Of a stretch of 64,000 nucleotides of DNA, positions 16,282 through 25,400 are shown piece by piece (the first letter of the stretch is position 1; each line of letters opens with the position of its first letter). The DNA comes from Salipaludibacillus sp. LMS25 (GTDB taxonomy: Bacteria; Bacillota; Bacilli; Bacillales; Salisediminibacteriaceae): contig NZ_CP093299.1 in the NCBI RefSeq assembly GCF_024362805.1, forward strand, positions 2,946,001-3,010,000. The letters are read 5' to 3'. The notes under the pieces are model-generated. The model saw nothing but the letters and a program-made list of their open reading frames with translations. It did no database searches and was not told the DNA's origin. The translations under genes and the position numbers were made by a program.

Positions 16282-17802
16282 TTAATATTTAATAGGTGAC
16301 CCTGGTCCAAGGTCAATACCAAGGAATATCCATACAATTAACATCACTGTCCAAGCGATAGTAAAGACAATCGTATATGGGAACATAACCGAAATAAGTG
16401 TGCCGATCCCGACTTTTTTATCGTATTTCTGAGCAAATGCAATAATGAGGGCATAATATGTCATTAATGGTGAGATAATATTCGTCGTTGAGTCTGCGAC
16501 GCGATAAGCCATTTGTGTCAATTCTGGGGAATATCCCAGCTGCATCATAATTGGCACAAACACAGGTGCCATCATCGCCCATTTCGCTGAAGCACTTCCG
16601 ATAAATAAGTTAATGAACCCTGCGACGAGAATAAAACCGAGTATAAGTGGAATCCCTGTTAAATTAGCAGCTTCAAGTGCTTCAGCCCCATAGACACCGA
16701 GGACAAGGCCCATGTTTGTTTCAGCAAAGTAAGCGACAAACTGACCTGCAGTAAATGCCAGTACGATAAACATCCCCATGGAGGCCATCGTATCTGATAA
16801 TTGATTGGCCACATCCTTATCATTTTTAATGTTACGTGTGACAAGACCATAGACAAGTCCTGGGATAAAAAACATGATCATAATGATCGGAACGAGTGAA
16901 CTCATAAATGGTGATTGAATAATCTTCCCATTATCAGCTCGTAATAGGCCATTTTCTGGTATGATCGTCAATGCGAATAAAATGGCACCGATTAGAAAAG
17001 CAATGCCGGCCCAAATGAGTCCTTTTTTCTCAATAGCATTCAGCCCTGTAAGCTCTTCACGATAATCCCCTTTATAGACACCTAATCGGGGCTCGACGAT
17101 TCGTTCAGTCACCCATGCCCCTACAAAGGTTAATAAAAATACTGACACGATAATAAAGTAATAGTTCATGGCAATGTTCATACCTTCTGCGTAGGCTGGA
17201 TCAATAATGGCAGCAGCAGATATCGTTAATTCGCCCAGTAGCGGATCTGTGGCTGAAAGGAACAAGTTGGCACTAAACCCTGCCGAGACACCAGCGAATG
17301 CAGCAGCCAGACCTGCTAATGGATGTCGACCGATCGCTGCAAAGATGAGAGCACCTAGTGGAGGGAGAACAACATAGCCAGCATCAGAGGCGACACTTGA
17401 CATAATCCCTGCAAAGACAAGTCCTGACGTTATTAATACGCGAGGTATGGAAAGAACAAACCCGCGTAAGCACGCACTAATTAATCCCGTTCGCTCAGCT
17501 AGCCCGATCCCTAACATCGTGGCTAAAACCACCCCGAGTGGTGCAAAGCCAATGAAATTATCCACCATATTTAATAAGATGTATTGAAAACCTTCCTTAC
17601 TCATTAAATTGGTGACTTCGACAATTGTGCCTTCTTCACCTGGGTGTTCTACACTAACCCCGAGGCTTGAAACAATACCAGATAAAATAATAACTAGTAA
17701 AGCTAAAATAGCAAATAATGTTACAGGGTGAGGCAGCTTATTGCCAGTGAATTCAATCATATCAAGGAACTTTTGAAATAACCCCTTACGTTTATTCACC
17801 AA
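16282..17802 (-). CDS. AbgT-family transporter
   Basis: Integral membrane transporter of the AbgT family (p-aminobenzoyl-glutamate uptake in E. coli; drug or sulfonamide efflux has been reported for some members). 506 residues with many membrane helices; the family segments NFIGFAPLGVVLATMLGIGL, SSVASDAGYVVLPPLGALIF, GFSANLFLSATDPLLGELT and FINLFIGSASAKWAMMAPVF are all present. TTG start at 17802, chosen because AAAGGGG lies 9 nt upstream; GTG at 17799 is the alternative. The substrate cannot be told from sequence. Convergent with ykoC and transcribed alone. Confidence 0.88.
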   Translation of the reverse strand: MVNKRKGLFQKFLDMIEFTGNKLPHPVTLFAILALLVIILSGIVSSLGVSVEHPGEEGTIVEVTNLMSKEGFQYILLNMVDNFIGFAPLGVVLATMLGIGLAERTGLISACLRGFVLSIPRVLITSGLVFAGIMSSVASDAGYVVLPPLGALIFAAIGRHPLAGLAAAFAGVSAGFSANLFLSATDPLLGELTISAAAIIDPAYAEGMNIAMNYYFIIVSVFLLTFVGAWVTERIVEPRLGVYKGDYREELTGLNAIEKKGLIWAGIAFLIGAILFALTIIPENGLLRADNGKIIQSPFMSSLVPIIMIMFFIPGLVYGLVTRNIKNDKDVANQLSDTMASMGMFIVLAFTAGQFVAYFAETNMGLVLGVYGAEALEAANLTGIPLILGFILVAGFINLFIGSASAKWAMMAPVFVPIMMQLGYSPELTQMAYRVADSTTNIISPLMTYYALIIAFAQKYDKKVGIGTLISVMFPYTIVFTIAWTVMLIVWIFLGIDLGPGSPIKY

Positions 17803-18240
17803 TATAAAAACCCCTTTCCTTTTTAATATAAATGACTAGTCCATCATGCTTAATCTCATCGAAATGGTCACTCCCTAGTATATAAGTTATCGTCCAAAAT
17901 TTGAATAGAATATAAAAAAGTAGGTAAAATGGAATATTTAATCCCTTTTGTTGATGGAAAATAAGACATTTTCTTTGAAAAAGCAGTAAGATAGTTATGA
18001 ATTGGTGGAGATAATTGAATTCGTTAAGCAGTAAAGTGGGATAGATTGTTCATGTTTTTTAGGTTAAAAGTAATGCCTTTAATAAGGAAGAATAAATGAT
18101 TGTAATTAAAAAATATGTCAGGGAAAATAACAAATGTTAATTGGGACATAATATCTCTGTCTTAAAAGTTGTATGTATTCACCTCTTAAGAAGAAAACTG
18201 TAAGAAGATAGACCACTAACAGCCAGATTATTTTCACAGT
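17803..18240. other. Divergent intergenic region, promoters not resolved
   Basis: AT-rich spacer between the AbgT gene (minus) and the LysM gene (plus). No ORF is supported and no clear -35/-10 pair or operator stands out. Confidence 0.35.
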
Positions 18241-18255
18241 AAGGGAGATGAAAAT

Positions 18256-21087
18256 GTGGTATTTAGACATGAGATAAAACCGTTAAACGAAAAGGGGTCT
18301 CAGTATGCATTAATTATTCACTTAGATGGACAGTTAACGGAGTTTGCTAAAGAGCTTGGCAGTACACCGGAAGTAAGACAAGATTTTATCGTCAGTGTGA
18401 GACAGCTAGCGAAAAGCAAATACCCTTTCTTAAAAGTGAGCATTGTAAAAGTGATGGTCGGCGGGATGTTATTTTCATCCATTCCATTATTTGAAAATAC
18501 CACTGTTTCGGCAGCAACAACACAATCTGTACAGACGGGATCCATTTATTATAGTGTGAAACAGGGCGATACTCTTTGGCTTATTTCCCGAGCATATAAT
18601 ATATCAGTGGACACGATTAAACGAGCTAATGGGTTAAAGTCAGAGGCCATTGAACCGAATCAACGTCTTATACTTCCTCAAACCTTTCATACCGTACAAG
18701 CTGGTGAGTCTTTATCCGTATTGGCTAGGGATTATAAGATATCAGCGGACGCTATACGTGAAGCGAATAAGCTATCAGGCGATCAAATTCACGCTGGCCA
18801 GTCCTTAATTATTCCAATTATAATAAGTGCTACCGTATCGGTAACATCATCACCTGTACCTGAGAAAGAGCCATCAGCCACGCCCACCCTAAAAACCGGT
18901 ACTCAGCAGAGTACGTATACAGTAGTGTCAGGGGATAGTTTATCTCTTATCGCTAAACGTTTTGGAATAACGGCAGAAGCTCTTAGGACTGCGAATCATT
19001 TAACGTCAGATACGATTCGGATAGGCCAAACGTTAATAATACCAGGGCAAAATCATACACCATCCTCTCCAAAAGCTCAAATAATTGATTCTATATACAC
19101 CGTCGTATCAGGAGATAGCCTGTCAGTCATAGCGAAGCGTTTCGGGACGACGACAGAAGCGTTAAGAAGTGCGAACAACTTGACGAGTGATGTGTTGCAA
19201 GTAGGGCAGCGTCTCGTGATTCCAGGAGCCACGTCATCAACACCACCGCCAAGCGGAGGAGCAGGGACGACGTACACGGTCGTATCAGGAGATAGCCTGT
19301 CAGTCATAGCGAAGCGTTTCGGGACGACGACAGAAGCGTTAAGAAGTGCGAACAACTTGACGAGTGATGTGTTGCAAGTAGGGCAGCGCCTGGTGATCCC
19401 AGGAGCCACGTCATCAGCGCCACCACCAAGCGGAGTAACAAGTACGACATACACGGTCGTATCAGGAGATAGCCTGTCAGTCATAGCGAAGCGTTTCGGG
19501 ACAACGACAGAGGCGTTAAGAAGTGCGAATAACTTGACGAGCGATGTGTTGCAAGTAGGTCAGCGCCTGGTGATCCCAGGAGCCACGTCATCAGCGCCAC
19601 CGCCAAGCGGAGTAACAAGTACGACATACACCGTCGTATCAGGAGATAGCCTGTCAGTCATAGCGAAGCGTTTTGGCACAACGACAGAGGCGTTAAGAAG
19701 TGCGAACAACTTGACGAGCGATGTGTTGCGAATAGGTCAGCGTCTTGTGATCCCAGGAGCCACGTCATCAGCACCACCACCAAGCGGAGTAACAAGTACG
19801 ACATACACCGTCGTATCAGGAGATAGCCTGTCAGTCATAGCGAAGCGTTTCGGCACAACGACAGAGGCGTTAAGAAGTGCGAATAACTTGACGAGCGATA
19901 TGTTGCAAGTAGGTCAGCGTCTTGTGATCCCAGGAGCCACGTCATCAGCACCACCGCCAAGCGGAGTAACAAGTACGACATACACGGTCGTATCAGGAGA
20001 TAGCCTGTCAGTCATAGCGAAGCGTTTTGGCACAACGACAGAAGCGTTAAGAAGTGCGAACAATTTGACGAGTGATGTGTTACGAATAGGTCAGCGTCTT
20101 GTGATCCCAGGAGCCACGTCATCAGCGCCACCACCAAGCGGAGGAGCAGGGACGACGTACACGGTCGTATCAGGAGATAGCCTGTCAGTCATAGCGAAGC
20201 GTTTCGGGACGACGACAGAAGCGTTAAGAAGTGCGAACAACTTGACGAGTGATGTGTTGCGAATAGGCCAAGTACTAACAGTTCCTAATGGTCAAACAAA
20301 TCCTCCTCCAACAGAAGAAAGAACGACTTTTACGTATAGAGTGGTGTCAGGTGATACGTTATCTAAAATTGCAACACGTTTTGGTGTGACAGTTACTGCC
20401 ATAAGAAGTGCGAATCATTTAACAAGTGACATGCTTCAAGTCGGACAAGCACTCACTATACCGGATGGTAAGAATGCCCCGAACCAAACAGGGGTCAATA
20501 CGATCACCTACACGACACATACGGTGGTGTCCGGTGATAATATTTGGAATTTAAGTATTCGATATGGCATTCCCCAAACGGAATTACTGAGAACCAACAA
20601 TTTAACGACAAACAGCTCTCTTTCAATCGGACAAAAATTAACCATTCCTGTTCATCATATAGGGGTTAAAGAAGTCGTCAGCGCACGACATGGAGAATTT
20701 CTCGATTGGTTCACTGAAGCTCAATATGTCTTTCCTATAGGAAAGACAGCGACTGTAACTGATTTTGAAACCGGCCGAAGTTTTAAAATAAAACGCACAG
20801 TGGGCTCTGGTCATGCAGACAGTGAAACGTTAACGGTTACGGATACAAATATTGCAAAATCTATTTGGGGAGGATTTTCATGGACCCCACGAGCTGTTAT
20901 CGTAGAAGTAGACGGTAGGAGACTTGCGGCTAGTATGGACTTCATGCCTCACGATGTCCAATTTATTACGAACAACGGCATAAACGGTCACTTTTGTATT
21001 CATTTCTCTAACAGTATTCGCCATGGGGATGGTAGACCAAATGCCCAACACCAAGCACAAGTAGAACGGGCAGCAGGACTGCGATAA
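18256..21087 (+). CDS. Secreted cell-wall protein with 12 LysM domains
   Basis: 943 residues. An unusual 55-residue polar N-terminus (VFRHEIKPLNEKG...) precedes a hydrophobic signal-like segment (KVMVGGMLFSSIPLFENTTVSAA, about 58-80). Twelve LysM motifs of about 44 residues follow; motifs 4-10 are almost identical (YTVVSGDSLSVIAKRFGTTT) with PPPSG linkers. The last 135 residues (SARHGEFLDWFTEAQYVFPI, IWGGFSWTPRAVIVEVDGR, NGHFCIHFSNSIRHGDGR) are a conserved domain often found after LysM or SH3 repeats in Firmicutes wall proteins; I know no proven activity for it. GTG start at 18256 with AAGGGAG 8 nt upstream; an overlapping ATG at 18254 is in another frame and stops after 7 codons. Likely role: peptidoglycan binding or remodelling. 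Confidence 0.88.
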   Translation: MVFRHEIKPLNEKGSQYALIIHLDGQLTEFAKELGSTPEVRQDFIVSVRQLAKSKYPFLKVSIVKVMVGGMLFSSIPLFENTTVSAATTQSVQTGSIYYSVKQGDTLWLISRAYNISVDTIKRANGLKSEAIEPNQRLILPQTFHTVQAGESLSVLARDYKISADAIREANKLSGDQIHAGQSLIIPIIISATVSVTSSPVPEKEPSATPTLKTGTQQSTYTVVSGDSLSLIAKRFGITAEALRTANHLTSDTIRIGQTLIIPGQNHTPSSPKAQIIDSIYTVVSGDSLSVIAKRFGTTTEALRSANNLTSDVLQVGQRLVIPGATSSTPPPSGGAGTTYTVVSGDSLSVIAKRFGTTTEALRSANNLTSDVLQVGQRLVIPGATSSAPPPSGVTSTTYTVVSGDSLSVIAKRFGTTTEALRSANNLTSDVLQVGQRLVIPGATSSAPPPSGVTSTTYTVVSGDSLSVIAKRFGTTTEALRSANNLTSDVLRIGQRLVIPGATSSAPPPSGVTSTTYTVVSGDSLSVIAKRFGTTTEALRSANNLTSDMLQVGQRLVIPGATSSAPPPSGVTSTTYTVVSGDSLSVIAKRFGTTTEALRSANNLTSDVLRIGQRLVIPGATSSAPPPSGGAGTTYTVVSGDSLSVIAKRFGTTTEALRSANNLTSDVLRIGQVLTVPNGQTNPPPTEERTTFTYRVVSGDTLSKIATRFGVTVTAIRSANHLTSDMLQVGQALTIPDGKNAPNQTGVNTITYTTHTVVSGDNIWNLSIRYGIPQTELLRTNNLTTNSSLSIGQKLTIPVHHIGVKEVVSARHGEFLDWFTEAQYVFPIGKTATVTDFETGRSFKIKRTVGSGHADSETLTVTDTNIAKSIWGGFSWTPRAVIVEVDGRRLAASMDFMPHDVQFITNNGINGHFCIHFSNSIRHGDGRPNAQHQAQVERAAGLR
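19096..20278 (+). repeat. Tandem 177-bp repeat within the LysM gene
   Basis: Seven units with an exact 177-bp period, beginning at 19096, 19273, 19450, 19627, 19804, 19981 and 20158, each encoding one LysM plus linker (59 residues); the last lacks the common linker. Units are nearly identical at the DNA level, so the expansion is recent and the copy number is probably variable between strains. Confidence 0.95.
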
Positions 21088-21139
21088 CAGAAAGTGCTGG
21101 TAAGGGTATTAAAAATAAGGACTGCTGTAGCTGTAAGTT

Positions 21140-21170
21140 AAGAGCCTTTTTTGCAAGGCTCTTTTGTTAT
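21140..21170 (+). terminator. Terminator after the LysM gene
   Basis: Arms AAGAGCCTT (21140-21148) and AAGGCTCTT (21155-21163), then TTGTTATT. Confidence 0.85.
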
Positions 21171-21491
21171 TGAATGATATGTTTTTTTGAATCGAAAAAA
21201 GACCAGTGTTGAAGAAAAGGTATAATGAAAATAAAAGAATAAGGAGTAAACATAACTGAATGACATTGCATAATGCAATGTCACGCTCGCTCAATATAAC
21301 GAATATTATCGTCATTATAAACGAAGAATTGGAACGAAAGATGACGACTTCTGTGGGAAAAAGCGAGGTATGAATATCCATTCTACCCTGAGCGTTGCAA
21401 AGACAGAATGAGTTGAAGACGAGCCCCACGGAAAGCATCTCTCTGTAGTGCAAATGAGTTATAACGTTCGCAAATAACTATACAATAATAA

Positions 21492-21646
21492 TTTATCACC
21501 GATAACCGTCCGTAAACCTCCCGACTCAAAATAGCGAGGAGAGATAATCTATTTAGGAAGATAACGGCCGCTAATGTCTTGATTTATTCAACTACCAATC
21601 AGTGGGAGAAGCACGAAAACACCCATTAATTGAGGCGTCATTTTTT
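21492..21646 (+). repeat. Dispersed element B, copy B3
   Basis: Near full length: TTTAT at 21492-21496, stem arms CGTCCGT / AACGGCCG (partly eroded), second hairpin AATCAGTGGGAG with a degenerate partner (ACCCATTAATTGAGG), and a T-rich right end where TTTAT would be expected. Confidence 0.8.
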
Positions 21647-21790
21647 AGGGGAGAAATTTGGTTTCCGAAGAGATATAATACGCTTTTATTCTTCTATGAG
21701 TTTAACAGAAGTTAGTTTGCCCACTTCAACTGTTACTCACGTAATGAGGAGAGGGCTTTAACAGTTGAGATATTGCTTTCTACATGTATA

Positions 21791-21845
21791 ATAAAGCTAA
21801 GCATCAATCAGTGGGGGTTTTACTGCCCCTTAAGAGTGGGATAAA
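21791..21845 (-). repeat. Dispersed element A, copy A4 (large internal deletion)
   Basis: 55 bp bounded by ATAAA at 21791-21795 and 21841-21845. It keeps the two outer ends (GCTAAGCATCAATCAGTGGG and GGTTTTACTGCCCCTTAAGA) and has lost the middle. It lies 43 bp before the pentapeptide gene and probably within its promoter region. Confidence 0.85.
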
Positions 21846-21888
21846 ATGAAGTATAGTAGTTAAAGTATTTTTCAAGGAAGTGGACCGG

Positions 21889-22722
21889 TTGTCTAACATC
21901 ATCATGTCACATTACCCCTCAACAAATATGAGTGCCGATTGTACAAGCTGTTTTGGCTTGTGTTGTGTAGCCTTACCTTATGCAAAGTCAGCAGATTTTC
22001 CATGTAATAAAGATAGCGGAGTGCCTTGTGAAAATTTGGGGACAGATTTTCGTTGTGACATTCACAACAATTTAAGATTAAAGGGGTTTCGTGGCTGTTC
22101 GGTATATGAATGCTATGGAGCGGGCCAAAAAGTCTCACAATTCACTTATAATGGGATCGATTGGCGAACCAATTCAGAATTAGCTAAAGAAATGTTTCAG
22201 GTTTTTCCGATTATGCAACAACTATATGAAATGCTTTACTACATAGATGAAGCACTTTGTAGAGAAGAGGCGCAACCTCTTCATAATGACTTAAAGAAGC
22301 TGTTTAAGGATACAGTATGTCTCACTAATCTTAAAGGGACTGTTATACTTACTCTTGATGTTCAACGTCATAGAGTGAAAGTGAATGAGTTCCTTTTAAA
22401 AACAAGTGAATTAGTAAGAAAAGAAAAAATAATAAAAGGGACGAAACAGAAGAGAGTAAGTGATTTCATCGGTGCTAATTTAAGGGGAGAAAATCTTTGT
22501 GGACGTGATCTAAGAGGGACTTTACTTATTGCGGCCGACTTGAGAGACGCTGATTTAAGGTATACTGACTTAATTGGTGCAGACATGCGAGATGCAGATA
22601 TACGAGGTGCCAATCTAATTGGAAGTCTATTTCTTACTCAAGCCCAAATAAATGCAGCTAAGGGCAATAAGCATACTAAGTTGCCATCATCGTTAAATAA
22701 ACCTGATCATTGGCTAATATAA
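21889..22722 (+). CDS. Pentapeptide-repeat protein with Cys-rich N-terminus
   Basis: About 277 residues. The N-terminal 100 residues carry a cysteine cluster (CTSCFGLCC, PCNKDSGVPCENL, RCDIH, CSVYECYG), then a helical middle, then about nine pentapeptide repeats near 197-246 (ANLRG, ENLCG, RDLRG, ADLRD, ADLRY, TDLIG, ADMRD, ADIRG, ANLIG) that should form a right-handed quadrilateral helix. Function unknown; the cysteines could bind metal. Start assigned to TTG 21889 because AAGGAAG is spaced about 8-10 nt from it; GTG 21880 touches the ribosome binding site and ATG 21904 is a further option. Confidence 0.7.
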   Translation: MSNIIMSHYPSTNMSADCTSCFGLCCVALPYAKSADFPCNKDSGVPCENLGTDFRCDIHNNLRLKGFRGCSVYECYGAGQKVSQFTYNGIDWRTNSELAKEMFQVFPIMQQLYEMLYYIDEALCREEAQPLHNDLKKLFKDTVCLTNLKGTVILTLDVQRHRVKVNEFLLKTSELVRKEKIIKGTKQKRVSDFIGANLRGENLCGRDLRGTLLIAADLRDADLRYTDLIGADMRDADIRGANLIGSLFLTQAQINAAKGNKHTKLPSSLNKPDHWLI

Positions 22723-22938
22723 TAGTCAACTGACTGACTTTCACACCCCCTCTGATTGATTCTTAGCTTTATAGGTGTGTTTGTATTATAAATTGGTTCA
22801 ACTTAATAGTTATTCGTATAGTTAAAGTAAGTAAAAATGTTTAAGACAAAAAAGAGGGAGGGTCTCCTCATGGTTAACAACAAAATCAACTAGACACGTT
22901 AGTCAACGTTACATTTGTCTTAATAGGCTAAATATGAC

Positions 22939-22974
22939 AAAACGAGACGAGGAATTAATCCTGTCTCGTTTTTT
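22939..22974. terminator. Bidirectional terminator
   Basis: Arms AAAACGAGAC (22939-22948) and GTCTCGTTTT (22963-22972), T-runs on both strands. It can serve the pentapeptide gene (plus) and the small membrane-protein pair (minus). Confidence 0.8.
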
Positions 22975-22985
22975 AGAATGACATA

Positions 22986-23022
22986 GTAACTCATGAATAA
23001 ACTGAGTTACTTCTTTTTTAAT
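22986..23022 (+). terminator. Second plus-strand terminator
   Basis: Arms GTAACTCA (22986-22993) and TGAGTTAC (23003-23010), then TTCTTTTTT. Its right arm overlaps the stop codon of the minus-strand 50-residue gene. Confidence 0.7.
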
Positions 23023-23159
23023 ACGTCATCTCGCACACCGTGATCTTCAGACAATTTGCGTTTTTTGTTTAACTTCAGCCAAAAATAAACTCCAAACACT
23101 AAACTGCCAAAAAAGAAGAAAAACAAAAACAGTGTATCAAGAGCGAATTCCCATTGCAT
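23007..23159 (-). CDS. Small single-pass membrane protein, 50 aa
   Basis: ATG at 23159, TAA at 23007. Protein MQWEFALDTLFLFFFFFGSL... with one membrane helix (about 7-27) and a basic-then-charged tail (LKLNKKRKLSEDHGVRDD). TAGGAG lies 9 nt before the start on the minus strand. The gap to the upstream DUF2892 gene is 12 bp, so the two form an operon. Family not recognised. Confidence 0.65.
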   Translation of the reverse strand: MQWEFALDTLFLFFFFFGSLVFGVYFWLKLNKKRKLSEDHGVRDDVLKKK

Positions 23160-23171
23160 AATGAGAAGCTC

Positions 23172-23429
23172 CTATGAAGGATTGACAGGGGAAAAATCTT
23201 CCTCAAAGTCATCCATCTCTTTCGTATATCCTTCGTACATGTAGACAAATGGGCAAAATCGTGTAATACCTTCTGCTACGGACATCGACCCAAAGATAAC
23301 ACTTAGTAAGGGAGAAGACTGTTGTCTATACGTTGGCTTAGCTAAGGCTGCAGTTCCCCAACTGAGTAGCGACAGTCCCAAAGTGATTCTAATAAGGGCA
23401 TTAAGTGTTCCAATATTCGGTCTAAACAT
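23172..23429 (-). CDS. DUF2892 (YgaP-type) small membrane protein
   Basis: 85 residues. The opening PNIGTLNALIRITLGLSLLSWG followed by a second helix and the FCPFVYMYEG segment matches the DUF2892 family of two-helix inner-membrane proteins. GAAGGAGGATGAACA precedes the ATG at 23429. First gene of a two-gene unit with the 50-residue protein. Role unknown; in some proteins this domain is fused to rhodanese. Confidence 0.8.
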   Translation of the reverse strand: MFRPNIGTLNALIRITLGLSLLSWGTAALAKPTYRQQSSPLLSVIFGSMSVAEGITRFCPFVYMYEGYTKEMDDFEEDFSPVNPS

Positions 23430-23566
23430 TGTTCATCCTCCTTCGCTTAATCAAAATGTAATAATATCCTTACCTCACTAAAGGGAAAATATGTTACGAT
23501 AATGTAAACGGTTTCTCAACTATCGTTTTCTATTTTGAACGCCTATTGTGAAAGGTTCAACATTAT

Positions 23567-23580
23567 CATTAACGTTAATG
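23567..23580. promoter_or_regulatory. 14-bp palindrome upstream of yerA
   Basis: CATTAACGTTAATG is a perfect palindrome 34 bp before the yerA start, well placed for an operator in the leader or promoter. The binding regulator is unknown. Confidence 0.4.
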
Positions 23581-23614
23581 TCAGTTAAAAAATCCAACTA
23601 TTTTAGGTGATAAT

Positions 23615-25363
23615 ATGGTAAAAGGATATTTACATTACTGGACTAAAAAACAAATACGTGAACAGCAAGCCGTTGTGAGAGGAGAAATAGCTCCAACACT
23701 TGTCATTAAAAATGCAACTTACTTAAATAGCTATCGAAAAAGCTGGATGCACGGAAATATATGGATTTACCAAAATAGGATCGTTTATACTGGTAAAGCC
23801 ATGCCTGAAAATAGAAATATGACAGACATTTTTGACGCTACGGATAGGTGGGCTGTCCCAGGCTACATTGAGCATCATGCTCATCCGTTTCAGTTATATC
23901 ATCCCCTGACCCTAGCTAAATATGCATCTGAAAGAGGAACAACCACACTTATTAATGATAATATGCCTTTCTTCTTTCAATTGGACAAAAAGAAAACGTT
24001 CGCATTTTTAGATGACATGCAACAGACTCCTGCCACAATGCTGTGGTGGGCAAGGTATGACAGCCAGACAGAATTAAAAAACGGTAATGATGTTTTTTCT
24101 CACTCAAATCTAAAGGTTTGGTTAGATCACCCCTATATTGTCCAAGGTGGGGAGTTAACAGATTGGCCCCGCGTGTTGAACGGAGACGATCAAATGCTCC
24201 ATTGGATGCTTGAAACGAAAAACGCGCGAAAACCGATTGAGGGTCACTTGCCAGGAGCTGGAGAAAAAACATTAAGTCAGATGGTGATGATGGGGGTAAG
24301 CGCAGACCATGAAAGTATGAGTGGAGAAGATGTACTAAAGCGGTTGGATGCAGGAATGAGAGCATCGTTACGTTATTCATCCATTAGACCAGATTTACCT
24401 CTTATATTAAAAGAACTACATGAACAACACTTTCAACACTATGATCACCTCTTGATGACAACAGACGGATCACCCCCTCATTTTTTAAAAGAAGGAGTGA
24501 TGGATCGCTTAATCTCGTTAGCTGTAAACGAAGGCGTTCCTTTTATTGAAGCAGTAAACATGGTAACACTAAATGTAGCACGGCATTACCATATGGAGGA
24601 TGTCATGGGGGCGATTGCCCCAGGGAGATCTGCTAATATAAATTTGTTGTCCACTAAAGAGAACCCCCTTCCAAGTGATGTGCTGGCAAAAGGGACCTGG
24701 GTTCGTAGAGACAATAAGCCTTGCTTTCCTAATATAGAGATTCAATGGAAGAAGTACGGTTTCTCTCCGCTAGAACTAAGTTGGGAACTAACAAGGCATG
24801 ATTTTCATTTTTCAATGCCTTTAGGTTTGGAAATGACGAATAATGTTATTATGACACCTTATCAAATTCAGACAGATTTAACGAGAGAGGAATTGCCGCT
24901 TCATTCAGATGAAAATTTTATGATGCTGTGTGACCGAAATGGTGACTGGCTAGTAGCAACCTTAATTAGAGGATTTGCAAACAACGTTTATGGTTTTGCC
25001 AGTTCGTTTTCAACGTCCGGTGATATTATCCTTATAGGAAAAAGCAAACAAGGGCTTTTGGACGCATTTCAGCAATTGAAAAAACAAAAAGGAGGGATCG
25101 CTTTAATCGACCGCGATAAAGTAGCTGCTTCAGTACCATTGTCGCTTGGTGGTATTATGTCTCATTTGCCAATTGACAATGGCTTGTCAGACGAAGAAGC
25201 TAAGCTAAATAAAGCACTAAAAGAGAGAGGCTATCCTTATGAAGATCCCATATACAGCTTGCTGTTTTTTTCTGCAACACACTTACCATATGTTAGAATA
25301 ACACAAAAAGGAATCTTTGACGTTAAAAAGAAAAGGGTACTCTTTCCTTCGATTATGCGTTAA
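23615..25363 (+). CDS. yerA: YerA, adenine deaminase-like amidohydrolase
   Basis: 582 residues, amidohydrolase superfamily, closest to adenine deaminases (adenine to hypoxanthine). VPGYIEHHAHP at 81-91 supplies the HxH metal motif on the first barrel strand; VQGGELTDWPRVLNGDD, GHLPGAG, GVSADHESMS and the MTTDGSPPHFL segment follow, then the family C-terminal domain. The first motif differs from the classical VPGxIDxHxHIES of Ade, so true adenine deaminase activity is not assured. AGGTGAT precedes the ATG. Order yerA-yerB-yerC is as in B. subtilis. Confidence 0.85.
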   Translation: MVKGYLHYWTKKQIREQQAVVRGEIAPTLVIKNATYLNSYRKSWMHGNIWIYQNRIVYTGKAMPENRNMTDIFDATDRWAVPGYIEHHAHPFQLYHPLTLAKYASERGTTTLINDNMPFFFQLDKKKTFAFLDDMQQTPATMLWWARYDSQTELKNGNDVFSHSNLKVWLDHPYIVQGGELTDWPRVLNGDDQMLHWMLETKNARKPIEGHLPGAGEKTLSQMVMMGVSADHESMSGEDVLKRLDAGMRASLRYSSIRPDLPLILKELHEQHFQHYDHLLMTTDGSPPHFLKEGVMDRLISLAVNEGVPFIEAVNMVTLNVARHYHMEDVMGAIAPGRSANINLLSTKENPLPSDVLAKGTWVRRDNKPCFPNIEIQWKKYGFSPLELSWELTRHDFHFSMPLGLEMTNNVIMTPYQIQTDLTREELPLHSDENFMMLCDRNGDWLVATLIRGFANNVYGFASSFSTSGDIILIGKSKQGLLDAFQQLKKQKGGIALIDRDKVAASVPLSLGGIMSHLPIDNGLSDEEAKLNKALKERGYPYEDPIYSLLFFSATHLPYVRITQKGIFDVKKKRVLFPSIMR

Positions 25364-25400
25364 ACTAGAGAAGTGTAGAGAGACGAAAGGATAATGGCTA

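Noticed and set aside
19077..19484. 135-residue minus-strand ORF inside the LysM gene
   Set aside because: A shadow frame of the 177-bp tandem repeats; repeats itself and has no start context.
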